From Haemonchus contortus (taxonomy: Eukaryota > Nematoda > Chromadorea > Rhabditida > Trichostrongylidae): a stretch of DNA of 64,000 nucleotides. The stretch lies in the NCBI GenBank assembly GCA_000469685.2, contig LS997562.1, positions 851,001 to 915,000 on the forward strand. Reading direction: 5' to 3'. This document shows, in pieces, positions 32,800 through 44,871 of this stretch. Position numbers and translations under genes: made by a program. Every line of letters starts with the position of its first letter. Position 1 is the first letter of the stretch. Below the pieces are notes generated by a model. It was not told where the DNA came from, did no database searches, and worked only from the letters and a program-made list of their open reading frames with translations.

Positions 32800-32985
32800 C
32801 TGTTACGAAGCTTTGAAGCTTTGAAGAATGACTTTGAAGAATGGATGCGGCTCAACGGAGAATTTCCTTTCCTTTCCTATCTTCACACGTATGTAAAGCG
32901 TGAAGACGCTGGGCTACACTTTGAAGATCTGAATTCGCCCAAAAAAGCTTTCCAGTTCGAAGAATTTGTGTACAAACTGGAGTGA
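32800..32985 (+). CDS. Candidate terminal exon, unidentified
   Basis: A frame of about 61 codons ending in TGA includes FEALKNDFEEWMRLNGEF, then PFLSYLHTYVKREDAGLHF and AFQFEEFVYKLE. It has few rare-looking residues and a plausible C-terminus. The upstream join is unresolved; it could belong with the segments at 31.9-32.3 kb. I do not recognise it. Confidence 0.35.
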   Translation: MLRSFEALKNDFEEWMRLNGEFPFLSYLHTYVKREDAGLHFEDLNSPKKAFQFEEFVYKLE

Positions 32986-32999
32986 CGCATCCAAGCATG

Positions 33000-35650
33000 A
33001 GCCGCCACTGCTTTTACCCTTTACTCCCCATGTGTCAATGACGTTTCATTCCGCTTTCTCAGTTCGCTTTCTTTTCCAACACTTTATATCAGGAGTCGAG
33101 CTAACAGCTATTCATGTTTGTCATATGATTTAACTCACGAGGCCAAGTCTAGTTAGCTCCACTCTTCGGGGCGTTTTGTGTGTGAAGCCGACACTTTCAC
33201 ATTTTCGTTAAAACTGTGTGTGCGGGAGTGTGCGCGTTATCTTTTTTCTTTGGCTTTCTTCTGTTTGTTGGTGGCAGTCGCAGATGGTGGGCAGTGTTCA
33301 GTAAGGCGGGGTCTGCTGCTCGACCGTCTCGACGCCATCAACCGTCTTGCAGAAAAACTTTTTTGATCATTTCAGCTGTTGCGGAGTCGCGGTGTTCAAC
33401 CGCTTCACTTTAGTCAAGCGACACCACTTTGAATACGTGTAGAAGGTTATTCATCGGTACGTCTCAACATATACATATCACTGTGAGTTCCTTTCCATCG
33501 CTTCCCTTCATTTTCCCTCATTTTCTCTTTTCATTTTAGAGGCTTTTAAGATGCCTTTACATCAGTTTGTTGTACGGCAACAAGTGTCACAGTCATCCGT
33601 GATTGAATACAAATCAGACTCGCCTTAAATAGCTTCAGAGCAGAGTGTTCGAAATTTTGCACGAGCTGAGAATTATTTTAAAAAAAGTCTGGATGAATAC
33701 CTTAGAAAGTCTATTATACAGATTAGAAAATCAGAAGTGTCAGGAAGCACCGTAGCGCAGCCGCCTTGAGCTGGATCATCGAGTGACAGTTGATTTCCAG
33801 CTTTTGTTTCCGATTCATAGCCGAATCTTTAACTCAGAAACTTGGTTAGCCACCATTTTTTAGGACGGAATTTCTATTTGATTTTTCGTATATTGTTGTT
33901 CACTCAATTAATATTGACAACAGACTAGGAAAAGGAAATACTAATAACAGCAGACTGCGAAACAGGTACTCATGTTGACGTCCCATAAATAAGAAACGAT
34001 CATTTTCGTCACATCAACAAAATGACAGAGACCGAAACGGCAGATGTACTACTGGAAGTTGGCTGACATACTCCTCTATGCACCGCCCTGACCATTAGGC
34101 TCATCTAAATGTGATCAGCATTGACTAACTGCGAAGCCATTTCCCTAAAGATTATTTATCGCTGCTAGAGTGAGCTGAAAATCGGCAAACTACTAGGATT
34201 TGCAAAACGAATTCGATTTGCCTTTTGTATCAGAATAACTCATAGGTAAACTCATAGTATCATTGTAGGCCGAGTTGGCCCGAGCTGCGATGTTTTTACT
34301 GTTTGAAACACTTCTCTGCAGGCATTCAATTCACCGGTTTTTTTTGAAGTTGCTTGTGACGATGAATAGTAGGAGCTTACACTGACATGGAAAATGATGA
34401 AATATACCCACAAACATCCTTCAAATAAAAGAGCGATGATAAGCGGGTTACCAAGCATCTGGCGCTCGGCTCGAGGCTAGTTGTGAAGTGAAGTAACGTT
34501 TTCATTTCACTCCTTATTGTACTATTAAGAAAAGAATCAGTACTGAGAAGTATTGACAAGTGAAATTCTGTAGAACCTACATGAAGGCCCTAAGAATCAT
34601 TCTGCGCTTGATCACATTGCCACTTCGTTTTGGCTAATATTTCTATCGTAGTCATTCAAATGCCGCTATGCCACATTTACGGTATTTCAAACACGACTAG
34701 TGCCACATGACAGCTATATTTGACTGTTTATTTTGAAATTTTTAGTTTGTATTTGTGTAAGTTACAAGTTGCTCCACCCCCCTCACACGTCCAAGTGGAT
34801 CTCATTCTTTGTGTCTTGTTGTGTACATCTTTGCGTTAGTTCTATACAGCCACGCAGGGCCCTCTTGCACTCCTTGCAGCTACACTTCAACTTTTCGACC
34901 ACCGCTCCGTCCATTTCTTTTCCTTGTACTGTATCTTGAAGTTTCCGCTCAAGTATCGCCTGTCTCAGCGTTCACCGCCCACAACGGGCGGAGCTGTGTT
35001 TGTTCCGATTTCTTCTACAAATTGATTCATTTTTCTTCCCTTCCTAATTTTATTCTGCTGACTTTCAGTTCATAATATTATGCTCTAATTTGGGTGGTCT
35101 CTGACACAGCTCGGATTTCTTTTTCAAAAGTTTGAAATTTAATGAGTGCGGTGAGTAGTTAGCGAGCTGACAGTCATCTTGCTAATGAGTTATACGCCAC
35201 AGAAATGGTGAGGATCACAATCGAGTTTTCCATCTTCTGCATCGCCTGTATGTGTCCCTTGCCACAGGGATGCTCCTTTTCGGAAACAGAATTATTTCAT
35301 TTTAATTGTCATATTATTGAAGCAATGACCAGCTTTTTGCGTCAAGAAGCAAACAGAAAACGATTCCTCCCGATATGTTGACGTTAGTACTGTGCGAATT
35401 AATAATCAGTAAACAATCGACGCTATCCACTAGCTCTGCTTGAGAGCTTATCGGAACACCTCGTTTTGCGCGATCTTTGCGCTCGTTCCACATATCAGCA
35501 GCCCTAACGTCCTAACAATAGGTCGGCCAAACCCCCACTCGAACCACCTTTTTGATTAGCTGTCGAAGTGCTGACATGACCTGTTCCTTTCCATTACTAG
35601 GTGTTCTCTGTTAACTTTCTACTGATTACTCACTACTACTTACATTTGTC
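33000..35650. other. No supported gene
   Basis: Short frames at 33178-33366, 34733-34939 and 34809-35075 show no family features. A CT-rich patch lies at about 33480-33540. No repeats were recognised. Confidence 0.4.
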
Positions 35651-35654
35651 ATTG

Positions 35655-36115
35655 TTTGTTGGCCAATCACCTGTATCACCTGTCGTCCCGTTGATCATCG
35701 ACTTCCTCGAGCGGGGGCCAGTAACGTCTCCATTCGTCTCTGTCATGAGCCAGAGTGGTCCAGTGAATCGTTCTCGCTTCAGGGACACGAGGTTCAACAT
35801 TCCTTTCGTTCAGAGCTTTCGTGAAGAAGTCTGACCATCTCGTTGGCGGCCTTCCTGGAGTTCGTTTGATGTCCCGAGGGATCCAGTCAGTAACCGCCCT
35901 GGTCCACGGTCATCACTATATCGCATAACGTGTCCGGCCCACCTGATCTTCGATTTCTTGGCGTAATCAACGGCATCCCTGATCTTCGTTCGATGACGGA
36001 GCTCGGAACTCCGGATTCCCTTCTGCACTTGCGTGTATAGGGAAATTCCGAGCATCGCCCTTTCCAAAGCGCGTTGAGTAACGCTGACAGCATGCTCATG
36101 TTGTTGGCGTTACTC
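35655..36115 (-). mobile_element. RTE LINE 3' fragment
   Basis: On the - strand, 36067 to 35810 encodes KAMLGISLYTQVQKGIRSSE-type sequence (ERAMLGISLYTQVQKGIRSS), then RTKIRDAVDYAKKSKIRWAG and [10 protein letters not shown]. This parallels the 10.5 kb copy. The 3' end shares GTCCCGTTGATCATCGA with the end of that copy near 10340. It is 5' truncated. Confidence 0.8.
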
Positions 36116-37630
36116 AACGTTGGCCAATAGGGGTGAGATATCAAGTGGCACACACTACACATGCATCGTCTGGGAATCCAATCCTGCATCCAAGCCAGCC
36201 AACTCTTACACTCCTGTGAGTCGGTTAGATGAGACCCGGCTCGAGCATAAACGAAGTGACTTGTACCACAGTTGGTCGCAAATCATTGTGTAGGCCGCTT
36301 ACGCATTAAAAAACGTCACAACGATTTGAACGGAGCCGGATATGAGGACGCATCTTTTCATGAGCCACCAGCCGACGTGTATTTACTGCACATGCTACTT
36401 GGGTTGAGTCTTATTTAGGAGCCGAACCTTTGATCTTTCTTCCATTTTATTTATTTACTGCTAATTTCCCTCAGTGAGTCACAATCACTTGATTGGCATA
36501 AGCTCTGAACTTCGTAACCGAAACCTAGATTATTATGTCGTTGCATAACTAATGGCGTTTTCTTTTCGAACCGACTTGTTTGCTATAAAACTTCATATTT
36601 TCATACAAGGTAACGTACCACTCGGAAGATTGATACTGTACTACGAAAGCTATGATTCGCTCTGAGAAGGTTATGGTTTAGGTTGTCAAGCTTACGAATT
36701 AATGGTCGAGTTGACGAGAATCAACCAACCCGGCAACTGACTCATTCTCTAGTTTTATTGGAAAAGTCACCCAGTCACACACCGTTCACTGGACTACTAT
36801 CTTTTCCGAAGATTTCCCTGCTGGCTTATTTTTTAGCACCTAATGTTTTCTGCAACCCTTCTTTTCTCGTCGGAATTCCCGCCGTCACGTCTTTCCTGAA
36901 TCACGTTTTCTACCTAACTCATCTCTAATTATTCTCTTCGTCATAGCATCCTTTGATAAATCTCAAAAAAAAGTGAGCAGCTTTTCCGGTGGGTAAACTA
37001 ACTCATCGAAAAGGCGAAGGGAGAAAATGGCGAACACGCTTTTTGTTTCACGGCTACCCTTAAGCGCGGTCCACTTTCAGCTCGCTCTACCTTATGGCGA
37101 GCTGAAAGCGGAGCGGACCCGAAGTAAGTGAGTTGTGAGCTCAGATGTTCTGGACAAAGCGCTTTCTAACTATGTATGAGATGGTATCGGAATGCAGAAG
37201 TTGTGATGAAAAGTCTGTTTGAAGAAATCGCTGCGATCCAAACTTTTATTGAAAATCGAATTGAAAAAAGTGCAGTACTTGTTGACAGCCCATTAGTGAA
37301 ATGTTTGGAAAAAGTGATGAACAAATGAACTGGTACATCTCTATTTGATTCGTTGCAAAGGGAAACAGAGGCCTAGCTTGTTGCGATTCGGCCAACTCGT
37401 CTCGACCTTTCACGTAGCAACTGGAATTGATTCGGAACCATAACAATTCGAGAAGCAAAGCATACTATACGATGAAGGGTATAACACATATGTTGTACAT
37501 GGCAAATACCTTTTGGTTGCATTCCACCCCTCCAAACCAACTGATCGTTTGCCCCCTTGACCAGATTCAATCGTTCAACTACATATGTTTTATTTTCACT
37601 CACTGCTTTGCTGATAAAATTTTTTGTTTT
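36116..37630. other. No supported exon upstream of the Maf gene
   Basis: An open frame at 36683-36928 contains LEKSPSHTPFTGLLSFPK but has no recognised homology. A small inverted repeat (GGTCCACTTTCAGCTCGC and GCGAGCTGAAAGCGGAGCGGACC) lies at about 37068-37120. Promoter elements for the Maf gene could not be identified. Confidence 0.35.
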
Positions 37631-37636
37631 CAGTAC

Positions 37637-40226
37637 ATGGATCCATACTGCAAGCCATCTCCCTCGTATACATCACTTTCGGTTTCGCCAACACTGCTGC
37701 CATCTCCGTTGAATAGTTCCGTGCAGTCGCCACTCACTCCTGAGGTTACTGACGAGGAGCTGCAGCGTATTAGCGTTCGCCAACTGAATCAACGCCTACA
37801 GGTGAAGTCTTTCACGATAAATTGGCCGGTTAAGAGGACACATAAGACCAACAAAGACATGCTGAAGCCTGGGCAACAGACAAAAAAACAAAAAGGACTT
37901 AAGTCTCGTATCTTTCCCTAGGTGCTAGCTTATCTGAGAGTTCTCATTTACCACGAGGCTCGGAAATTCTGAAGAGAATTTCATGAACACCAGCTACCCA
38001 CGATTCATGACGTCCTTGTTAGGATATTTGTATTGCTCCTCAAAATTTCTGAGGTGTGGCTCCGTGATATGGGTACTTTTGGAGCAACTTATCACCACTG
38101 CCTTTAAACAAGGCGAAACTCTTTCTGACGCAGTTCTCCATCAACTCTGTAGAATAATTCAGAAACTTCTGACGGCAATCAATCGGCTAGGCTCTCAGCT
38201 CTGTTCTTTACCCTTGTCTATACTGTCTATACTTGAAAAATTGAATGAGTTTGTAATTCACCGTGCTATTTCAATCTATAGAAACCAATCGGAAGGGGAA
38301 ATAAACCGCTAGGATGACATCATGCTCCTTTAGTAGAAATGGTCTTTATGTACCATGTGCTATTTCACCTTTGAACCACCGCAGCATCACATTCTCATGA
38401 AATCAGTTTGCCTTTCAAGGCTATTAAAAGAGAATGACGTCAAAAGTGCGACGAATTTGTTATACAGGGTGCGCCATAATTATGGTAACAGGAGTGTTGG
38501 GCTACAGAAACCACAGTTCATATTGATACATGATGAAGCTCTGTGGACTATATACTAAGCATCGCATCTACAAAACGGACACACGGTCATCCTATATAAC
38601 CGTCTTCTGTACTAGTTATAGCTCGAGAACGCTTCGGCTCTTCATCAGCGGTGGCACGCAGAGCTTCTTGAGGAAGTCCAGCTCAGGCTTTTTTCAGTGA
38701 TCCCTTATGAGCAGCAACAGTAATGCATTCTAAAGCGCAGGCTTCCTTCTCCAGTATGGACTATACCTAGCGATCCATGTCACTGTGGTCCAGAAAATTT
38801 GTAGGAGGATTGCAAGCTGAGATGGAGTCGCGAACATTTCCTCAGCGCTAGTCTTAATATTTTCCCATTCATGAGCAAGTGCGTCGTAGTTTTTAAACCG
38901 TACCCCTCCGAAAATCTTTGGCCCTCAGCCGCATCCTATCAGGAAAACCCTTCTCAACGAGGTCTGGCTAAGTTTTGTACTTTTCTCGACCAAAATTTGC
39001 GATATCGATGTGGTGGTAGAGATTCTAGCAAAAACATCGTAAAATAGGGAGAACGGCTACGAGAGGCGATCTGACTCTTTTCAGCGGCTTCAGCACTCGT
39101 AGTGTGAAATATCTGCATACTTTGGGGTCTCAACATTTCTTCCACGCTGAACACCCTTTAGTCAAAAAAAGGTTTGTGGAAGCGCGTGCTGCCAGCAAGC
39201 AGCGCACGGAATTTGTTTTTTCTCACCAACTTCTTCTCATCAAGAAGCTCATAGGGCTTTGGAATCCCATTCGGATACATTAGTATCTACTCGGGGTAGA
39301 CTCTCGTCATCGGAGTAGAGCACACAAACAAATCGGCAGTCATTTCTCTCGCTTTCTGCAGGTTCCGCAGCGTATTCCTTCCCAAGCAATTCTATTCGGA
39401 AAAGGGGCTGTATATGAGACAAGGCGGCCGTTTTGAGGTTTGTCATTGACCTGTCTACGCATGGCGTTTCTAGGGACTGTCATGTGGGGAATGTTGAAAC
39501 GAGCAGCGATCCCGGAAAAAGACTCACCAAAGACGTGCAAAGGCGCAACGGCTGGTGGATGACTGCGAGGCTCCACCATTTTTCGAAATCTGTCGAATGG
39601 AGAGCACCAAAGTAGATATGTCGGCTAAGGTATATCGTGAACATAAGGGAAGGTGCAGATTTGGAGAAACCCTCCAAACAAGGAAATTAGGGACGACCGA
39701 GAAGTTGTTACCATATTTATGGCGCACCCTGTAGTGACCACTGTGGTTTTCGGTTCAGTCTTCACAACTGAAGTCCAACTCCTCTTTTGATTTTCTCTAT
39801 TACAGGGGCATGACCGACAGCTGGTGACGATGATGAAGCAGAAACGAAGAACGCTCAAAAATCGTGGCTACGCTTTGAACTGTCGTGTACGTCGTATTCA
39901 AAATCAGCTACAGTTGGAAGCTGACAATATCCAACTTCGCGATCAAGTAGGCCATGTTTGCACCCTTTCTCATATGTGAGCTTACACTGAAAACCCCTTT
40001 CCAGATTCGCGGTCTTCTTCAGACACTATCGGAGATGCAAGCGCGTTTACAATACTACGAGCCGTCGTTCATGCTTCACGACAATACATATATGCCAACG
40101 ACAGTGCCGTTTGCATACCAAACAACTGCAAACTTTCTCAATTCCGCCGCCACCGCCGCAAGCAATATGCCGTCAGAGAACATCTGCTCGATGATCCCCC
40201 AACACGACCAAAAACTATTTCGTTGA
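37637..40226 (+). CDS. maf-1: Small-Maf-type bZIP transcription factor, three exons
   Basis: A nuclear DNA-binding protein of the Maf bZIP family, which binds MARE-type sites as a dimer. Exons: 37637-37801, 39806-39946 and 40005-40226, all phase 0, giving 175 residues. Residues about 38-55 are the extended homology region, VTDEELQRISVRQLNQRLQ. Exon 2 supplies the basic region KQKRRTLKNRGYALNCRVRR with the Maf signature NR.YA..CR. The zipper continues into exon 3 (LLQTLSEMQARLQYYE). The start ATG lies three bases after acceptor TGTTTTCAG at 37633, which would suit spliced-leader trans-splicing; an upstream 5' exon remains possible. Intron 1 carries a Tc1-like element. The symbol is tentative. 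Confidence 0.85.
38465..39731 (-). mobile_element. Tc1-like element in Maf intron 1
   Basis: The terminal inverted repeats CAGGGTGCGCCATAATTATG plus GTAAC and their mirror are flanked by TA (38463-38464 and 39732-39733). On the - strand the helix-turn-helix region reads GIAARFNIPHMTVPRNAMRR, followed by VLYSDDESLPRVDTN, a degraded YSDE.. catalytic block. Frames are broken. At 1267 bp it has normal Tc1 size, so the decay is by point changes and indels. Confidence 0.88.
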
Positions 40227-40293
40227 AAATGAATACGTTATTGCACAAAAGACCACTTCCTCAGCGCGTGCCCCTCGAGGGAGGGCGGAGCAT

Positions 40294-40523
40294 TCGTGCA
40301 ATTCGAGCTGCGGGCGGCCAATTGCGCGGCGAAGTTCGTAGCCATTTTGACGACTTCAGCGCTCATTATTGGGGCCCAATTTTGAAGTAGAGTAGTTTAG
40401 TAGTATCAGCTGACCTACTAATCTGTTTTATTCCACGTTTATACCACAATAATAGGCGCCGGAGTCGTTGGAATCGTCATGAATTTCCCACGCAACTTGC
40501 CGCGCGCGGGGGACGTGCGATTC
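40294..40523. mobile_element. Palindromic MITE, copy A
   Basis: Long inverted arms include GCGCGGCGAAGTTCGTAGCC and CATTATTGGGGCCCAATTTT plus GAAGTAGAGTA on the left, mirrored by TTTATTCCACG and AATAATAGGCGCCGGAGTCG on the right. The centre is near 40405. It is non-coding and abuts copy B, starting 66 bases after the Maf stop. Confidence 0.7.
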
Positions 40524-40768
40524 GTGCGATTCCGACCGCGCGCGGCAAATTGTGCGGCGAAATTCGCGATGATTCAAATGACTCCTGCGCCTATTATTGG
40601 AGCACAAACTTGAAGTAGAGTACTTTAGTAGGGTCGATCCTACCAACCTACTTTACTCGAAACTTGGGCCCCAATGATAAACGCTTCAGTCGTTCAAATC
40701 GCACCAAATTTCGCCGCGCAATTTGCCGCGCGCACCCAGAATCGCACGAATCGCACCACACCCGCCGC
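40511..40768. mobile_element. Palindromic MITE, copy B
   Basis: It has the same structure as copy A: GTGCGATTCGTGCGATTC, GCGCGGCAAATTGTGCGG, TATTATTGGAGCACAAACTT and GAAGTAGAGTACTTTAGTAG, with the mirrored sequence to the right ending GAATCGCACGAATCGCAC. The centre is near 40640. Confidence 0.75.
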
Positions 40769-40769
40769 G

Positions 40770-41965
40770 CGCAGGTCGAATCGCACGAATGCACCCATAC
40801 CCGCCCTTCGAGATAAATATTGATTTTGCGCACAATCAGTCGATATACCGTCCAGTTCTTGCGCTGGTGGAGGAGTCAGTCGTGAAGCGGCATGACGCGT
40901 TCTGTCCGAGGTATTTGAGAGTGAGAAATAGATGCTTCTCTTGTGCGTTACAACCTCTTCTCCAGAGTGAATGTTTTTATCTCCGTACTCTACTCCGTTA
41001 ATCACTGCCCGTTAATAGTCGAACCTTAGAGAGTGCCTGCAGTTCTCGTTCGAGATCCCAATTAGAGTCTGATCACTAGTTATAACCAGTTTTAGCGCTA
41101 CAAGACGGTATACTTCAGTCAGCCACCTCCCTTCTACTTGAGTCACTATCCATACCTATGCTCAATTTTTGATTTTCTCGCTGTTGTTCGGTGATTGAGG
41201 ACGTTTTTAGTTGGTTTATTTCTTTGTGTTATTATTGTGCGGTTATATTTGATAGATCATCAACGATTCCAATCAGTGCTACTCACATTCCGTGCTAATA
41301 TATCTCGGTGCCATTCCTTTAAGTAATTCCTAGTCGAATGCCGTAATCACTTTTTGATTACTGTTACCCAATAATAGTTTTTTCTCACAAATTGTGATAT
41401 TAAAATTGGAATTAAAAATTTCTGTCTGGAATTACCATTATGTTGCATAAGGGATCATTTTTCCCTGATACCAATTTTAAATAGAACGTTTTCGGTTATT
41501 ACCATGCCCATCCTATCTGCCTTCTTGCACAAAATCGATGTATTTGGTGTGTTGTTTTATCTCATGCATCTTTGCATCCCCATTATTATCACGAATTGAG
41601 TTTATGACGCTCGATCACCCTACTGTCAAAGTTTTTCACTTATTCGAATGCTTTTACAAAGGATCAAAAAAGAGCTCACCTACAACAATGAGCCACAATG
41701 AACAGCTTGAGGGCTGATTGACTTACAATGGAATGGGTATGGGCCATTGACGTGCGGTCCCACACCCGTTTTTCATTGTCATACAATGAATGAGCGGAAA
41801 GAAAGGGAACTACGAGGGAATCAGACCATAACTAACAGCAATATAAGTTGGATTTTGTCGATCGAAGAAAAACGTCAGTGGCCTCCCTTACTGAAAATGC
41901 AAGTCAAAACGCTCGTAACCTACACGGACGTAAAAACCTGCGCTAACTCGCAACGGGTGATGAAT
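40770..41965. other. No gene seen
   Basis: An AT-rich interval between MITE copies. No coding or repeat feature was recognised. Confidence 0.4.
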
Positions 41966-41971
41966 CATCGG

Positions 41972-42232
41972 TGTGGGTATGGATACATTCACCCAGAACT
42001 GAAGGGACGCGGCATATCGCGCGGCGAAATTCATGGCGATTCAAACGGCTTAAGCGCCTATTATTGGTGTCCAAATTTGAAGTAGAGTCAATTAGTACGA
42101 TCATCTGACCTATTCCATCTGTACTCTACTTCAAGTTTGCGCCCCAATGATGGGTGCCAAAGTCGTCCCGAACGCCAGGAATCTCGCCGCGCCATTTGCC
42201 GCGTCCACCCAGTTCTGGGTGAATGTTCCATC
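41972..42232. mobile_element. Palindromic MITE, copy C
   Basis: Left arm: GATACATTCACCCAGAACTG, GCGCGGCGAAATTCATGGCG, CTATTATTGGTGTCCAAATT and TGAAGTAGAGT. The right arm mirrors it, ending CACCCAGTTCTGGGTGAATG. The centre is near 42095. It belongs to the same family as copies A and B, with different outer ends. Confidence 0.75.
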
Positions 42233-42254
42233 CCCCCATCGGCGTAAGTAGGTC

Positions 42255-42462
42255 ATGCGGCGCGTAGTGACTGCTTTCAGACTTCGACGTCAGTCCGTCA
42301 GGCGCGTTGCGTGCGTGCGACGGCGGCCTCAGCCACTCGTTGGCACGTGATCCAGTGATCCAGTGTCGCGAACGAGAGGCTAGGGCCGCCGTCGCATGCA
42401 AGCCCGCAACGCGCCGGAAGGACAAACGTCGAAGTCTAAAACAGTCAGTACCACCGCGCTGT
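42255..42462. mobile_element. GC-rich foldback element
   Basis: Arms of about 90 bp: CAGACTTCGACGTCAGTCCG and GCGCGTTGCGTGCGTGCGAC plus GGCGGCC on the left, mirrored by GGCCGCCGTCGCATGCAAGC and AACGCGCCGGAAGGACAAAC plus GTCGAAGTCT on the right. It lies next to MITE copy C. Confidence 0.75.
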
Positions 42463-42469
42463 TTCGAGA

Positions 42470-44830
42470 CGGCGCTACAGTATCTTGGTTGTCAGTGATG
42501 CAACAATTTGCCCTCGTCCATGATTGTAGCACCGAAGAAGTGCCACACGAGGTTGGTTATTTGTTTTTTTTTTTGTTACCCTAACTTCTTTATGTATGTA
42601 ATGGTGCAGAATGTTTCATTTAGCTAGATGATCTCATGTGTTCGTATTATACTGCATCTCATTTAAGTAGAATTACTGCATAGTATTGAAACGATTTACC
42701 CTTTCCTGGTAATTCTTTTGGTTCTTTAGTTTTGTTCTCTTTGATTTACTCTGCTCTTTTGGCATGTTATATCGCATTGCACTTCCTTGGTGCTAACTTT
42801 GAAGCGACGGTTCTTGTACCCGAATGATTTCAAAAGCAATCACCGTAAACTCCACTTCCACTTTCCACTGGAAAAATAAATGTTACCCGTCACAACGCGA
42901 AGCTACGCGCAATCGGATGCGGTGAGCTTGTTGTACGTACCCACACTCCTGATTTCAAAGACCACCACACATCGTTTGCTTCGCCACACGGTACTGTAGG
43001 TACTGTGACATCATCTCGAAATCGAAATTGTGTAGCACCTTGCATGTCGCCTCCTAGTAGCTTGGGGGACCTCGTTTCATCATGTAAGTCGCACCTTGAA
43101 AACCAGAGACACAGATAGTCGGAGTCTTATCAGACTAATATCACCCGGATAAGTGCCCAATGCAATTCTGTGAGGAATTCGAATGCGAGGCAAACTTTAA
43201 GCAGCCTGGTCCGTTACCCGCTGATCCTACGTTGCGTGCATTGTTGATTGACGATGTGAGGCTATTTGATAAGGAAGGGATAACGGACGTTGAACTATTA
43301 CCTGCACGCGTTTTCTGCCTCAGTTCCATACGGAGATCGTACTGCATGAAAGAGAAAACTTTCCAAATCGAGATAGGTCTTCAACTTAAGAATCGTATCT
43401 AGTTCGAGTTGGTTGCACCCATGTCATTACAACAGATAGCCCGCTGCCCGTCAAATGGACAAAACTATAATGGAAACACACCTACCATTATCTTGAGAAA
43501 ATATAATTGCACAATCGTACAAGCATTCAAACTACTCAAGCTTAGAAGAGATCCTTCTCATGATCGCTGCGGTGAATTCGGCTAGCACTTGAAAAGTCTC
43601 ACATAAAATAGACAATTTGAGAGAAAAGAGAGCGTTATGGTATTATCAAGAAGCTACTCAGAAGTGACCCCTGAATCGCTTCTCGTGGATCCAAGAGCTC
43701 GTTGGAACAAAAGCTCGCAATTCTAAAGTTCAAAAGGTGTTCTTCCCAATAGCCCTAAGTTATTCCGTTGCAATTTTATTGCTGCTACTTACAATTCAAA
43801 TTTGATCATTTTTTCATTCTGCTTGCTAGCCACTCTCTGATACTAGCTTGTCCTGACGTTAGAAGGTCATTACTGCACGGTCAGATAGTCATGCAAAGAA
43901 TTTCTCCGACATTCTGCAATCTCACGTGTAAGCTGTCTATTATCGCTCAGCACTTATCAATTGTTCCAGGCACCGTACGAGGTGGGAGAGCATCCGTAGC
44001 GTTGTCAGCTGATAATGCCAGCCGGTACAGGCTGGTACGGCAAAATAGCAACTATTAAAAAAGGAACATCTATCACAGAAACCGCCTAATATCGGAAAAA
44101 AGCGTGAAAGTGGGTCTGAACGTCTGAAGAAAATTCAATACTCGGGGGCATGGGAGGCTCATCAAATGGCGCTGATCTTTCTTTGTTCAGAGATCACAAG
44201 AAGAAAAAGAATGGAGCTGGAAGACTATTCTTTTAACGACATTTATGGCAGAATATCGTAGCTTGGTAAGTCTATATGCTAACGATTATGATAGCACGCG
44301 TGCAAAATGCCAGCTGTACTGGAACTCATCCGATCGTTAAACGTGATCACTTGAAGTAGACAAAAACAGAGATTCAGTATGACACATCAATCTTGCAGCA
44401 TTCCTGGTTATGAGTCCTGGTGGAACAAGTGTTCGTGGTGCAATCACGCTGCAATCGAAATCTGTGCTCAATGCCTTTAATTTTACGGTAGATTTTTGTA
44501 AGACTAATGTGGCTTACTGAGTTTTCGCATCTGTCTAGAATGGTCCTAACACTACTTTCCAATAAGAACTGCCAGTTCAAAGGCAGTGTATGGTGCGACA
44601 TAATACTCTTCGATCGGTTTCCGTAAACACAATTTTAAATAAAGTAAGAATGTCACGGATGATAAAAACGTATGAAAAAGAACTGACACAACCTTAATGA
44701 TGATAGACAAAATATCTATTAGAAGCTTGAAGCACGGTTGCATCGCGACTAGATCAGGCTGTTGCAATACTAGACCTGGCCTCTGCAATCAAAATTGCGT
44801 ATCCTACCCGACATACGTTTCTTTAACAGT
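42470..44830. other. No supported gene
   Basis: An 80-codon frame at 43160-43402 (QFCEEFECEANFKQPGPLP, then LIDDVRLFDKEGITDVE) is mildly coding-like but isolated, with no clear splice partners. Nothing else was recognised. Confidence 0.35.
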
Positions 44831-44839
44831 GTTGGCCAC

Positions 44840-44842
<3 letters not shown>

Positions 44843-44871
<29 letters not shown>

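Noticed and set aside
33178..33366. Frame with a hydrophobic, signal-peptide-like segment (YLFSLAFFCLLVAVADG)
   Set aside because: It has no ATG start and no partner exons, and lies in a featureless interval.
43160..43402. 80-codon + strand frame with acidic, exon-like sequence
   Set aside because: It is isolated, lacks convincing acceptor and donor sites, and resembles no known family.
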